Shown: piece by piece, positions 1 to 7,647 of the stretch
Position numbering within the stretch: position 1 is the stretch's first letter
Layout of the letters: the number at the start of each line of letters is the position of its first letter
Source: CBDULQ01 sp965368115
Lineage (GTDB): Bacteria; Pseudomonadota; Gammaproteobacteria; SZUA-229
Assembly (NCBI GenBank): GCA_965368115.1
Contig: CBDULQ010000021.1
Coordinates: 1-24,002, forward strand
DNA: 24,002 bases
Direction of reading: 5' to 3'
The notes under the pieces: generated by a model
What the model was told of the DNA's origin: nothing
The model's input: the letters and a program-made list of their open reading frames with translations, nothing else
The model's database searches: none
Position numbers and translations under genes: made by a program

Positions 1-916
1 GTACCAGGTAATCATAAGCCGCCTGCTGCCCCTGAACTTCGCGAATCAGGTCGGCTAACACCGGTGCCAGCAACAGCTTGGGATGCCTGGCTTCCATTTC
101 CTGCAGGTAGTTGATCAGCGCGGACAGACTGGAAAGATTACGAAAACAGCTCACCAGCCGATCCAGCACCAGCGGCAGATAACAGCTGTCCTGCATCTCA
201 ACCTGCTGTAGAAAACGAATGGCTTTCTTGTAGCGGCCCCGTTCGATGGCCACATCGGCCAGAATAATCGACGCACGTACACAGGCCTGGTCGGTGGACA
301 GTGCCTGGGTCGCCAGGTTTTCCGCCTCGCGCGAATCACCCTGCTGCATGGCCTGTTCGGCCAGTTCACAATGGAACTGGGCAATGGTCGGCAGCAGATT
401 ATGATTCGCATTTTTCTGCAACCGGCGAGCCGCATTGATCGCCGACTGCCACTCCTGTTCCTGCTGGTAAATGCTGATCAGATTGACCAGGGCTTCCGGT
501 GCGTCACCGGCGTCCTGCAGCACCTGGTTAAACAGACCTTCGGCGCGATCCAGCCAGCCGGCCAGCTGGTAATCCCGACCCAGTTCGAGCAACACGCGGC
601 CCTTGTAGGCATTGGGCAGGGATGGCCGGGCCAGCAGGTTCTGATGCAGTTTGATGGATTTGTCGATTTCGCCCTTGCGCCGGAAGATGGTGGCCAGGGC
701 CAGACTGGTATCCACGGTCTCCCAGTCCACTTCGACCAGGCGCAAAAAGACCTCAAGCGCCTTGTCCTGCTCATCATTCAGCAGGTAATTCAGGCCCTGA
801 AAATAATCATTGGAAAAACGCAGTTCCCGGCGAGTCTTCCTGTTTTTCCGCCTTGCCACAACCCAGCCGGACAGAAATGCGACCGGCAACAGCAGCAAAG
901 CCCACTGCCATTCCAT
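1..916 (-). CDS. lapB: LapB, LPS assembly/regulation TPR protein (3' part cut by window edge)
   Basis: The reading frame is open from an ATG at 916 to the window edge, giving 305 codons; E. coli LapB has 389, so the C-terminal part with the rubredoxin-like metal site is outside the window. The N-terminus (MEWQWALLLLPVAFLSGW) is a single membrane anchor. A positive segment (ARRKNRKTRRE) follows, then a stretch close to the E. coli LapB start of the TPR region (NDYFQGLNYLLNDEQDKALE) and TPR helices. In the family, LapB is an inner-membrane protein that acts with FtsH in controlling LpxC and so lipopolysaccharide synthesis. A GAGGA ribosome site lies 6 bases before the ATG. lapA is 101 bases upstream, the usual partner. 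The call is secure despite truncation. Confidence 0.93.
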   Translation of the reverse strand, partial: MEWQWALLLLPVAFLSGWVVARRKNRKTRRELRFSNDYFQGLNYLLNDEQDKALEVFLRLVEVDWETVDTSLALATIFRRKGEIDKSIKLHQNLLARPSLPNAYKGRVLLELGRDYQLAGWLDRAEGLFNQVLQDAGDAPEALVNLISIYQQEQEWQSAINAARRLQKNANHNLLPTIAQFHCELAEQAMQQGDSREAENLATQALSTDQACVRASIILADVAIERGRYKKAIRFLQQVEMQDSCYLPLVLDRLVSCFRNLSSLSALINYLQEMEARHPKLLLAPVLADLIREVQGQQAAYDYLV

Positions 917-1017
917 ACTGGATCCTCAATATCGAAAGCCCGGCAAGTCGATCTGTGGAGAATACCGATGGCTCAGCGTGCTCGGCACAGACGATATTCC
1001 GATCGGGCCTTCAGCCG

Positions 1018-1293
1018 TCACTTATCCTTCAGCACCTCGGATAAGCTACTCAAGGTCTGGTGCTGTTTTTTGAGCTGCCGGATCTGCTTCTTGTGAGCAA
1101 GCAACACAAAAATACTGGCCAGATAACCGACACCAGCCCCTATAAATAATGCTATCAGGATAACCGCCGCCAACGGAAGGTTGATTTCGAAGACAAACAG
1201 ATCAAGAGGAACCAGTTGCGCATTGCGAAAGGCAAACGCAGCGATGACGACGATAATCGGAAGGAGAACCAGCCAGGTGATGAAACGTTTCAT
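1018..1293 (-). CDS. lapA: LapA (YciS-type) small inner-membrane protein
   Basis: This 91-residue protein has two hydrophobic segments (about residues 5-22 and 40-66) separated by a short polar loop beginning FRNAQLVPLDLFVF. A basic coiled-coil-like tail (HKKQIRQLKKQHQ) and SLSEVLKDK follow. This is the typical LapA/DUF1049 layout, and LapA is the usual upstream partner of LapB in lipopolysaccharide homeostasis. An AGGA ribosome site is 10 bases before the ATG. The gene lies between ihfB and lapB, as in many gammaproteobacteria. Its molecular role in the family is less clear than that of LapB. Confidence 0.9.
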   Translation of the reverse strand: MKRFITWLVLLPIIVVIAAFAFRNAQLVPLDLFVFEINLPLAAVILIALFIGAGVGYLASIFVLLAHKKQIRQLKKQHQTLSSLSEVLKDK

Positions 1294-1350
1294 GACGATG
1301 GGTCCTGCTGGCAGGAAATTTTTTGTTCAGTTCGGATCAATTAAACGGTA

Positions 1351-1674
1351 TTAATCGTTTTTTTGCAGCGAATTATTGACTCGCTCACGGAGTTCCTTGC
1401 CCGGCTTGAAATGCGGGACATACTTACCCGGTAATGAAACCGAGTCACCGGTTTTGGGATTGCGGCCGGCACGGGGCGGACGGAAATGCAGGCTGAAACT
1501 GCCGAAACCGCGAATCTCGATGCGCTCGCCATTAGACAGGGCTTCGCTCATCTGTTCGAGCAGGCTTTTCACTGCCAGTTCCACATCTTTGTAGGCCAGA
1601 TGATTTTGCTTACGAGCCATCAGCTCGATCAGCTCAGATTTCATCATCGATTTATGTAGTGAACCATCTGTCAT
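1351..1674 (-). CDS. ihfB: Integration host factor, beta subunit
   Basis: The protein has the HU/IHF fold signature: KSELIELMARKQ at the start, GERIEIRGFGSFSLHFR in the middle, and the DNA-intercalating arm RAGRNPKTGD followed by VPHFKPGKELRERV. It pairs with IhfA to bend DNA at specific sites. The start needs a choice. Homologues begin near M10/M11 (1647 or 1644), but no ribosome site precedes those codons. The ATG at 1674 has GGGGA 7 bases upstream, so the protein probably carries an extra N-terminal MTDGSLHKS and is 107 residues long. The gene lies 52 bases after rpsA, the conserved neighbour. Confidence 0.96.
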   Translation of the reverse strand: MTDGSLHKSMMKSELIELMARKQNHLAYKDVELAVKSLLEQMSEALSNGERIEIRGFGSFSLHFRPPRAGRNPKTGDSVSLPGKYVPHFKPGKELRERVNNSLQKND

Positions 1675-1695
1675 CTCACCATCCCCATTTTAAGA

Positions 1696-1713
1696 AAGGC
1701 CGTCCCTGACCTT
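1696..1713 (-). other. Weak hairpin between rpsA and ihfB
   Basis: On the transcribed strand AAGGTC and GGCCTT can pair (6 bp including one G-U) around a 6-base loop, followed by TCTT. This could be a weak attenuator after rpsA. The U-tract is too short to call it a terminator. Confidence 0.3.
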
Positions 1714-1726
1714 CATCAGACTATTA

Positions 1727-3403
1727 TTACTCTTTATTAGCATCCATTTGCTCTTTGAGCAAATCGCCCAGGGTTGTTGAAGGGGCATTCGAGGAGCTGG
1801 CGTAGTCTTTAATCGCCTTCTGCTCGTCTTCAACATCCTTGGCTTTAATCGACAGACTGATGGTACGTGTCTTGCGATCCACGCCAATGAACTTGGCTTC
1901 CACCTCGTCACCTTCCTTGAGTACGCTGCGAGCGTCCTCAACGCGGTCACGGGACAGTTCAGATGCACGCAAAGTACCTTCTACACCGTCAGCTAACTCG
2001 ATTATAGCCGCTTTTGCATCAACTTCCCGAACGGTACCTGTTACCAGGCTGCCTTTCTCGGTTGAAGCTACAAAGCTGGAGAACGGATCCTGTTCCAGTT
2101 GCTTGATACCCAGCGAGATACGCTCACGCTCGGGATCGATGGACAATACAACCGCTTCCAGTTCGTCACCTTTCTTGAAGTTGTGAACCACATCTTCACC
2201 GGTAGACTCCCAGGAAATGTCGGACAGGTGAACCAGACCGTCGATGCCGCCGTCAAGACCCACGAAGATACCGAAATCGGTAATCGACTTGATCTTGCCG
2301 CTGACCTTGTCACCCTTGTTATGAGTCGCAGCAAATTCATCCCACGGATTCGGGGTGCACTGCTTCATACCCAGGGAGATACGACGACGTTCTTCGTCGA
2401 TGTCCAGGATCATCACTTCAACTTCTTCACCCAGAGTGACTACTTTAGCCGGGTTGACGTTCTTGTTGGTCCAGTCCATTTCAGACACGTGAACCAGACC
2501 TTCAACACCGTCTTCGATCTCAACAAAACAGCCGTAATCGGTGATGTTGCTGACCTTGCCTTTCAGGCGTGAGCCTTCCGGGTAACGGGCTGCAATTGCG
2601 GACCATGGATCGTCGCCAGTCTGCTTCAGACCCAGCGATACGCGGTTACGCTCTTTGTCGAACTTCAGCACAACCACTTCGATTTCCTGGCCTACATCAA
2701 CGATCTCGGAGGGATGCTTGACGCGCTTCCAGGCCATGTCGGTGATATGCAACAGACCGTCGATACCACCCAGATCCAGGAACGCACCGTAATCGGTGAG
2801 GTTCTTGACGATACCCTTGACGATCTTGCCTTCTTCCAGGCTTTCCAGCAGCTCTTCACGCTCGGCGCTGTATTCGGATTCAACAACGGCGCGGCGCGAT
2901 ACAACCACGTTGTTGCGTTTCTGATCCAGTTTGATGACCTTGAATTCAAGCTCTTTACCTTCCAGGTATGCGGTATCGCGTACCGGACGGACATCAACCA
3001 GTGACCCGGGCAGGAAGGCACGAATATCGCCCAGCTCGACAGTGAATCCACCTTTGACTTTACCAGTGATGATACCGGTAATGATTTCATCCGCTTCGTG
3101 GGCGGCTTCCAGTTTGGTCCAGGCCTTGGCACGCTTGGCCTTTTCACGGGAAAGACGGGTTTCACCCCAACCGTCTTCGACGGCTTCCAGTACGACTTCA
3201 ACCTCATCGCCGACATTGACATTGATCTCGCCGTCGTCACTCATGAACTGTGATTCAGGGATCACACCTTCAGATTTGAGACCGGCGGCCACGGTGACAT
3301 AACCGTCACGGATGTCGACAACGGTTCCAGTCATAATGGAACCAACATTCATTTCGGTTGCGTTTAAGCTTTCTTCAAAAAGCTCTGCAAAACTTTCGCT
3401 CAT
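1727..3403 (-). CDS. rpsA: 30S ribosomal protein S1
   Basis: The 558-residue length matches gammaproteobacterial S1 (E. coli 557). Six S1/OB repeats can be followed, at roughly residues 20-87, 105-171, 192-260, 277-347, 364-434 and 451-520, with repeated phrases such as YGAFLDLGGIDGLLH, YGCFVEIEDGVEGLVH and FGIFVGLDGGIDGLVH. The first two repeats are the diverged, ribosome-binding type and the rest bind mRNA. S1 is needed to start translation on structured or weakly marked mRNAs. Its own ribosome site is weak (only GGA, 7 bases before ATG) in an A/U-rich context. That agrees with the known S1 autoregulation of rpsA mRNA in E. coli. Position between cmk and ihfB is conserved. Confidence 0.98.
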   Translation of the reverse strand: MSESFAELFEESLNATEMNVGSIMTGTVVDIRDGYVTVAAGLKSEGVIPESQFMSDDGEINVNVGDEVEVVLEAVEDGWGETRLSREKAKRAKAWTKLEAAHEADEIITGIITGKVKGGFTVELGDIRAFLPGSLVDVRPVRDTAYLEGKELEFKVIKLDQKRNNVVVSRRAVVESEYSAEREELLESLEEGKIVKGIVKNLTDYGAFLDLGGIDGLLHITDMAWKRVKHPSEIVDVGQEIEVVVLKFDKERNRVSLGLKQTGDDPWSAIAARYPEGSRLKGKVSNITDYGCFVEIEDGVEGLVHVSEMDWTNKNVNPAKVVTLGEEVEVMILDIDEERRRISLGMKQCTPNPWDEFAATHNKGDKVSGKIKSITDFGIFVGLDGGIDGLVHLSDISWESTGEDVVHNFKKGDELEAVVLSIDPERERISLGIKQLEQDPFSSFVASTEKGSLVTGTVREVDAKAAIIELADGVEGTLRASELSRDRVEDARSVLKEGDEVEAKFIGVDRKTRTISLSIKAKDVEDEQKAIKDYASSSNAPSTTLGDLLKEQMDANKE

Positions 3404-3473
3404 TAGATTAAATCCAGAAAAAATAACTGCGTCTTCCTTCTCGCTTCACATCAATCTGCAAAGCAGGAATCAG

Positions 3474-3515
3474 CAGGGTTACTGTTAAACACCACCCGAT
3501 TTCACGGGCACCCTG
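3474..3515 (-). promoter_or_regulatory. Foldable 5' leader of rpsA
   Basis: In the sense orientation an outer stem CAGGGT/ACCCTG (3515-3510 with 3479-3474) encloses an inner CCCG/CGGG stem with a 6-base loop. The structure lies about 70-110 bases before the rpsA ATG and after the probable cmk terminator. E. coli rpsA has a structured leader used in S1 autoregulation. That this one serves the same purpose is inference. Confidence 0.4.
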
Positions 3516-3521
3516 ATAACA

Positions 3522-3549
3522 TAAAAAAACAACAAAGCCATGCTTCGTT
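3522..3549 (-). terminator. Probable intrinsic terminator after cmk
   Basis: Reading the minus strand, AACGAAGC and GCTTTGTT pair over 8 bp (one G-U) with a 3-base loop (ATG), followed by G and seven T. It starts about 36 bases after the cmk stop. It would separate the aroA-cmk transcript from rpsA, which would then need a promoter in the remaining ~118 bases; none with good -35/-10 boxes was found, so read-through is possible. Confidence 0.6.
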
Positions 3550-3584
3550 ATTTCTTCACAACTACAAAAATTATGAACGGGAAA

Positions 3585-4256
3585 TTAAACAGAAAACGTT
3601 TGTTCAGCCAGTTGCAGCAGCTTTGCTGTCACCTGTTCGATGCTCATCTCTGTAGTATCGAGCACAATGGCATCATCAGCCGGCTTCAGGGGTGAGACAG
3701 ACCTGTTGGTATCCTGTTCATCCCGTAACCGCAGGTCGGTCACGAGGTCGGCTAGGCTAACACTTATTCCCTTTTGTTTCAACTGCTTATGCCGTCTTTT
3801 AGCCCTCTCCTCACAGGAAGCGGTCATAAATATCTTTAATTGGGCGTCCGGGAACACGGTCGTCCCCATATCCCGTCCATCGGCCACCAGGCCGGGCTCG
3901 CGGGCAAAAGCACGCTGGCGTTCGAGCAGGGCTTCGCGAACCTCGGGGATGGCGGCGACGCTGGAGGCCTTCATACCGATGTCTTCGGCACGGATGTCAT
4001 CAGTCACCCGATTACCGCGCAGGAAGATATTTAGATTGCGATCTTCAGGTAAAAACTTAACATCGAGATTTCTTGCAATATCAGTAACTTGCTGAATATT
4101 GTTAAAGTCAGCACCATCAATTGTACAGGCTAGCGCAGTGAGTCGATACAGGGAGCCGCTATCCAGCATATGCCAGCCCAACTGGTCGGCCACATTGAGG
4201 CTGATGGTGCCTTTGCCGGAACCACTGGGGCCATCGATGGTAATGATTCGGGTCAT
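3585..4256 (-). CDS. cmk: Cytidylate (CMP/dCMP) kinase
   Basis: The 223-residue protein transfers phosphate from ATP to CMP or dCMP. It begins with the P-loop IDGPSGSGKGT (residues 7-17), then the substrate segment LDSGSLYRLTAL. The DGRDMGTTVFPDA motif (near residue 127) and the lid SCEERAKRRHKQL follow, and near the end comes the RDEQDTNRSVSPLKPADDA segment typical of bacterial CMP kinases. The ATG at 4256 overlaps the aroA stop by 4 bases, so translation is coupled. aroA-cmk-rpsA is a classic gammaproteobacterial string. Confidence 0.97.
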   Translation of the reverse strand: MTRIITIDGPSGSGKGTISLNVADQLGWHMLDSGSLYRLTALACTIDGADFNNIQQVTDIARNLDVKFLPEDRNLNIFLRGNRVTDDIRAEDIGMKASSVAAIPEVREALLERQRAFAREPGLVADGRDMGTTVFPDAQLKIFMTASCEERAKRRHKQLKQKGISVSLADLVTDLRLRDEQDTNRSVSPLKPADDAIVLDTTEMSIEQVTAKLLQLAEQTFSV

Positions 4257-5575
4257 GCTCCGGCCTCCGAACGCACACTCAATCCGGCCTGATTGGCCAG
4301 CTCGACGAAGCCCGGAAACGAGGTATTTACGTTGATCACGTCTTCGATATGAATTTCACCACCGGCACGCAGTGCAGCCATCGCAAAAGCCATGGCGATA
4401 CGGTGATCGTCATGGGCATGCACCTGACCGCCGTTGATGGGCCGGCCGCCGCGGATACGCATACCGTCCGCAGTCGGCTCGGCATCCACACCCAGCACCT
4501 GCAGACCGTCCGCCATCACCTGGATACGGTCGGATTCTTTCACCCGCAGTTCTTCCGCACCGGTGACCAGGGTCTCCCCTTCGGCACAGGCCGCTGCAAC
4601 AAACAACACCGGGAACTCATCGATGGCCAGGGGTACCAGATGCTCCGGCACCTGCACGCCTTTCAGCGGCGCACTGCGAATACGAATGTCCGCCACCGGC
4701 TCGCCGCCGACGGTGCGCTCATTCAGCAATTCGATATCGGCGCCCATCAGTTTGAGAATATCGATGACGCCGGTACGGGTCGGATTGATGCCCACGTGTT
4801 GCAGGGTGATGTCGGAACCCTCGGCGATACTGGCGCCGACCATGAAAAACGCCGCCGAGGAGATATCCGCCGGCACATCGATGTCGCAGGCTGTCAGCTT
4901 GCCGCCACCCTTTAGACAAACCGTCGAGCCCTGCCTGTCGAGCTGATAACCGAAGGCGCTGAGCATGCGCTCGGTATGATCGCGGGTCACGGCCGGTTCG
5001 GTCACACAGGTGCGCCCCTCGGCATACATACCGGCCAGCAGCAAACAGGATTTAACCTGTGCGCTGGCCATGGGCATCGCATAGTCGATGCCTTTGAGCG
5101 GCGCGCCACCATGAATTTTCAACGGCGGCTTGCCACCTTCAGCCGTATCCACCCGCGCGCCCATCTGGGCCAGCGGATCGGTCACCCGCTTCATCGGCCG
5201 TTTCGACAGCGAACGATCACCGGCCAGCTCCAGATCAAAAGCCTGGCCCGCCAGCAGGCCGGCCATCAGACGCATGGAGGTCCCTGAATTCCCCAGGTCC
5301 AGTGCCGCTTCGGGCTGTTTCAACCCCTGCATACCGGCACCCTGGATGATGATCTTGCCGTCTTTGGTCGGCCCTTCGATGTCGACACCCATGGCACGAA
5401 AGGCTCGCAGGGTATTCATGCTGTCTTCACCGAGCAAAAAACCACTGATATGAGTCACCCCGACCGCCAGTGAACCGAACATGATGGAACGGTGGGAAAT
5501 GGATTTGTCGCCGGGAACACGAAATGCGCCTTTCAGCACACCACCCGGGCTGACGATAAAATCGAGCTGACTCAT
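4253..5575 (-). CDS. aroA: EPSP synthase (3-phosphoshikimate 1-carboxyvinyltransferase)
   Basis: The 440-residue enzyme joins phosphoenolpyruvate to shikimate 3-phosphate, the sixth step of the shikimate pathway. The signatures are RVPGDKSISHRS (catalytic Lys24), LGNSGTSMRLMAGLL near residue 94, SAQVKSCLLLAG, the catalytic aspartate region IDEFPVLFVAAA, and HDDHRIAMAFAMAAL near the C-terminus. Length and motif order are normal. The stop overlaps the start of cmk by 4 bases. A 94-base gap with a GC-rich palindrome separates it from tyrA upstream. The ribosome site is weak (GAG about 9 bases from ATG). Confidence 0.98.
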   Translation of the reverse strand: MSQLDFIVSPGGVLKGAFRVPGDKSISHRSIMFGSLAVGVTHISGFLLGEDSMNTLRAFRAMGVDIEGPTKDGKIIIQGAGMQGLKQPEAALDLGNSGTSMRLMAGLLAGQAFDLELAGDRSLSKRPMKRVTDPLAQMGARVDTAEGGKPPLKIHGGAPLKGIDYAMPMASAQVKSCLLLAGMYAEGRTCVTEPAVTRDHTERMLSAFGYQLDRQGSTVCLKGGGKLTACDIDVPADISSAAFFMVGASIAEGSDITLQHVGINPTRTGVIDILKLMGADIELLNERTVGGEPVADIRIRSAPLKGVQVPEHLVPLAIDEFPVLFVAAACAEGETLVTGAEELRVKESDRIQVMADGLQVLGVDAEPTADGMRIRGGRPINGGQVHAHDDHRIAMAFAMAALRAGGEIHIEDVINVNTSFPGFVELANQAGLSVRSEAGA

Positions 5576-5599
5576 ATATATTCTCGGTAATCTTTGGGT

Positions 5600-5616
5600 C
5601 GGCCCGCGTCGGGCCG
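5600..5616. other. GC-rich perfect palindrome in the tyrA-aroA gap
   Basis: CGGCCCG and CGGGCCG form a 7-bp perfect stem with a 3-base loop, 24 bases before the aroA start. No T-run follows on either strand, so it does not look like an intrinsic terminator. It could be a processing or stability hairpin between tyrA and aroA. Confidence 0.5.
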
Positions 5617-5669
5617 GAATAAAACGAAGCGGAATAGTATCCGTAAGCCGGGCGAACTTCCAGTCGGCG

Positions 5670-6527
5670 TTACATGCAGAATTTGTCGCGCGCCGCCTTG
5701 GCCTGGCTGAAAATCTGCAACAGGGCCTCGCCGTCGCCGGCTGTCACCGCGGCCTTGATACTGCTCATTTCCGACTCGAAGCGCTCCACCATGGCCAGAA
5801 TGGCATCGCCGTTGGCCAGGCAGATGTCCCGCCACATTACCGGATCGCTGGAAGCAATGCGGGTAAAATCGCGAAAACCGCCGGCCGCGAAACGAAAAAT
5901 CTCGTCCACATCATCCATCTGGTTCAGGCAATCCACCAGCCCGAAGGCGAGCAGATGTGGCAGATGGCTGGTGCCGGCCAGCACCAGGTCGTGATGCCGC
6001 GCACCCATTTCGTCCACTTCGGCACCGGCCGCCTGCCACATGGCGATGACCTGTTCCACGTCCTCGCGACGATTGCTTTCTTGCGGCGTTACGATCACGC
6101 GCCGTTTTTCATACAGGCTATCGAAAGCCGCTTCAACCCCGGATTGCTCAGTGCCTGCGATCGGATGGCCGGGCACAAACTGCTTGAGCTTCGAACCCAG
6201 TCCCGCGCGCGCCGCCTCGATCACGCTCACCTTGGCGCTGCCACCGTCGGTGATAATGGTATGGCTGTGCAAGCCTGGCGCCATTTTACGGAACACGTCC
6301 TCCATGCTGCCCAGCGGCACGGCGACAAAAATCAGCTCGGCGTGGGATGCGGCTTTGGCATAATCGGTTTCGAAACTGTCGATCACGCCGAGATCGACGG
6401 CTTTCTGCAAACGCTCTGGGTTACGACCGGCGCCCACCACATGCCGGCAGAAACCGGCTTTTTTCAGCGCCAGCGCCAGTGAGCCACCGATCAGGCCAAC
6501 CCCGACGATACAGATGCGCTCGATCAT
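5670..6527 (-). CDS. tyrA: Prephenate (or arogenate) dehydrogenase
   Basis: The 285-residue protein oxidatively decarboxylates prephenate to 4-hydroxyphenylpyruvate (or arogenate to tyrosine) in tyrosine synthesis. The NAD site is IVGVGLIGGSLA (GxGxxG at residues 9-14). The dehydrogenase signature VPGHPIAGTEQSG carries the active-site histidine, and GTSHLPHLLAFGL and FRDFTRIASSDPVMWRDI follow. There is no chorismate mutase fusion, unlike enteric TyrA, and no extra ACT domain. Preference for prephenate over arogenate cannot be judged from sequence alone. The ATG overlaps the hisC stop by 4 bases. Confidence 0.95.
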   Translation of the reverse strand: MIERICIVGVGLIGGSLALALKKAGFCRHVVGAGRNPERLQKAVDLGVIDSFETDYAKAASHAELIFVAVPLGSMEDVFRKMAPGLHSHTIITDGGSAKVSVIEAARAGLGSKLKQFVPGHPIAGTEQSGVEAAFDSLYEKRRVIVTPQESNRREDVEQVIAMWQAAGAEVDEMGARHHDLVLAGTSHLPHLLAFGLVDCLNQMDDVDEIFRFAAGGFRDFTRIASSDPVMWRDICLANGDAILAMVERFESEMSSIKAAVTAGDGEALLQIFSQAKAARDKFCM

Positions 6528-7642
6528 GCCAGCACCTTGCCCAGGGCATTCAACACCCGTGCGTTCTGCTGTTCGTTGCCGACGGTAATGCGCAGGTGCT
6601 CGGGCAGCTTGTAACCGCCGACCGGGCGCACGATCACGCCTTCGCGCAACAGCGCCTGGTAGACCTCATTGGCATCACGCTGAACGTCGACACACAAAAA
6701 GTTGCCGATCGATGGCATGTAGCTCAGGCCCAGATGATCGAACCCGGTCGTCAGCTGGCTCAACCCCATGCTGTTCACACCGACACTGCGCACGATATGT
6801 TCCTCGTCACCGAGAGCAGCCAGCGCCGCCGCCTGGGCAATCAGGTTACAGTTAAAAGGCTGGCGCACGCGGTTCAGTAAATCCGCCACCTGGGGGTGGG
6901 ATACGGCATAACCAACGCGCAGGCCGGCCAGTCCGTAGATTTTCGAAAAGGTCCGCGTTACCACCAGGTTGGGAAATGTTTGCAGCCAGCGATCGGTGTC
7001 CGGCTTCAGGTCATCGGGCATGTATTCGTAATAAGCTTCGTCGAGCACCACGATGACATCCTCCGGCACCTCGGCGATGAACTGTTCCAGTTCCGCATTG
7101 TTCAACCAGGTGCCGGTCGGGTTATTCGGATTGGCAATGAAAATGACGCGTACGGCTTCATCGAGCCGATCTTTGAATGCATTCAGGTCATGACCATATG
7201 GCATACCGGCGTGATCCGAAGGCAGCGCCGCGGCCACCCGATGTTCAGCACCGATGGCCTGGGTCACAATCGGATATACGGCAAAGGCATATTCAGAATA
7301 CAGGGCCGCATTGCAGGGTGCCAGAAAAGCACGCGCCACCAGTTCCAGTACGTCATTCGAACCATTGCCAAGGGTGATCTGATTCGCATCGACCCGGTGC
7401 TTTTTCGCCAGCGCCTGGCGCAACTCGTGTCCCCCGCCGTCCGGATACAGATGCATGTTCTGCAACGCTTTCTGCGCAGCGGCAAGCGCCAGCGGACTGG
7501 GACCCAGCGGGTTTTCATTGGACGCCAGCTTGATGGAATCCCTGATCCCCAGCTCACGTTCCAGTTCTTCGATGGGCTTGCCCGGCTGATAGGGTTGCAG
7601 GGACTGCACACCGGGCACGGCGATTTTAATAAACGGATTCAT
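6524..7642 (-). CDS. hisC: Histidinol-phosphate/aromatic aminotransferase, HisC type
   Basis: The 372-residue fold-type I PLP aminotransferase has LASNENPLGPSP near the N-terminus, GNGSNDVLELVARAF, the cofactor segment IANPNNPTGTW (residues 169-179), VVLDEAYYEYMP, and the Schiff-base lysine at 234 in TRTFSKIYGLAGLRVGY. The family makes histidinol phosphate. In this setting, between pheA and tyrA with an overlap to tyrA, it most likely also, or mainly, transaminates phenylpyruvate, 4-hydroxyphenylpyruvate or prephenate. Whether a second hisC exists in a histidine operon cannot be seen here. Confidence 0.94.
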   Translation of the reverse strand: MNPFIKIAVPGVQSLQPYQPGKPIEELERELGIRDSIKLASNENPLGPSPLALAAAQKALQNMHLYPDGGGHELRQALAKKHRVDANQITLGNGSNDVLELVARAFLAPCNAALYSEYAFAVYPIVTQAIGAEHRVAAALPSDHAGMPYGHDLNAFKDRLDEAVRVIFIANPNNPTGTWLNNAELEQFIAEVPEDVIVVLDEAYYEYMPDDLKPDTDRWLQTFPNLVVTRTFSKIYGLAGLRVGYAVSHPQVADLLNRVRQPFNCNLIAQAAALAALGDEEHIVRSVGVNSMGLSQLTTGFDHLGLSYMPSIGNFLCVDVQRDANEVYQALLREGVIVRPVGGYKLPEHLRITVGNEQQNARVLNALGKVLA

Positions 7643-7647
7643 CAGCT

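Noticed and set aside
371..1096. 241-codon plus-strand frame over lapB and lapA
   Set aside because: The minus strand here encodes a clear LapB TPR protein and LapA; the plus-strand frame is a shadow.
5280..5330. Possible glyphosate-insensitive EPSP synthase
   Set aside because: The GNSGTSMR segment is common in ordinary bacterial AroA; nothing specific for insensitivity is visible.
5600..5616. tyrA-aroA palindrome as an intrinsic terminator
   Set aside because: No T-run on either side, and aroA follows closely in the same direction.
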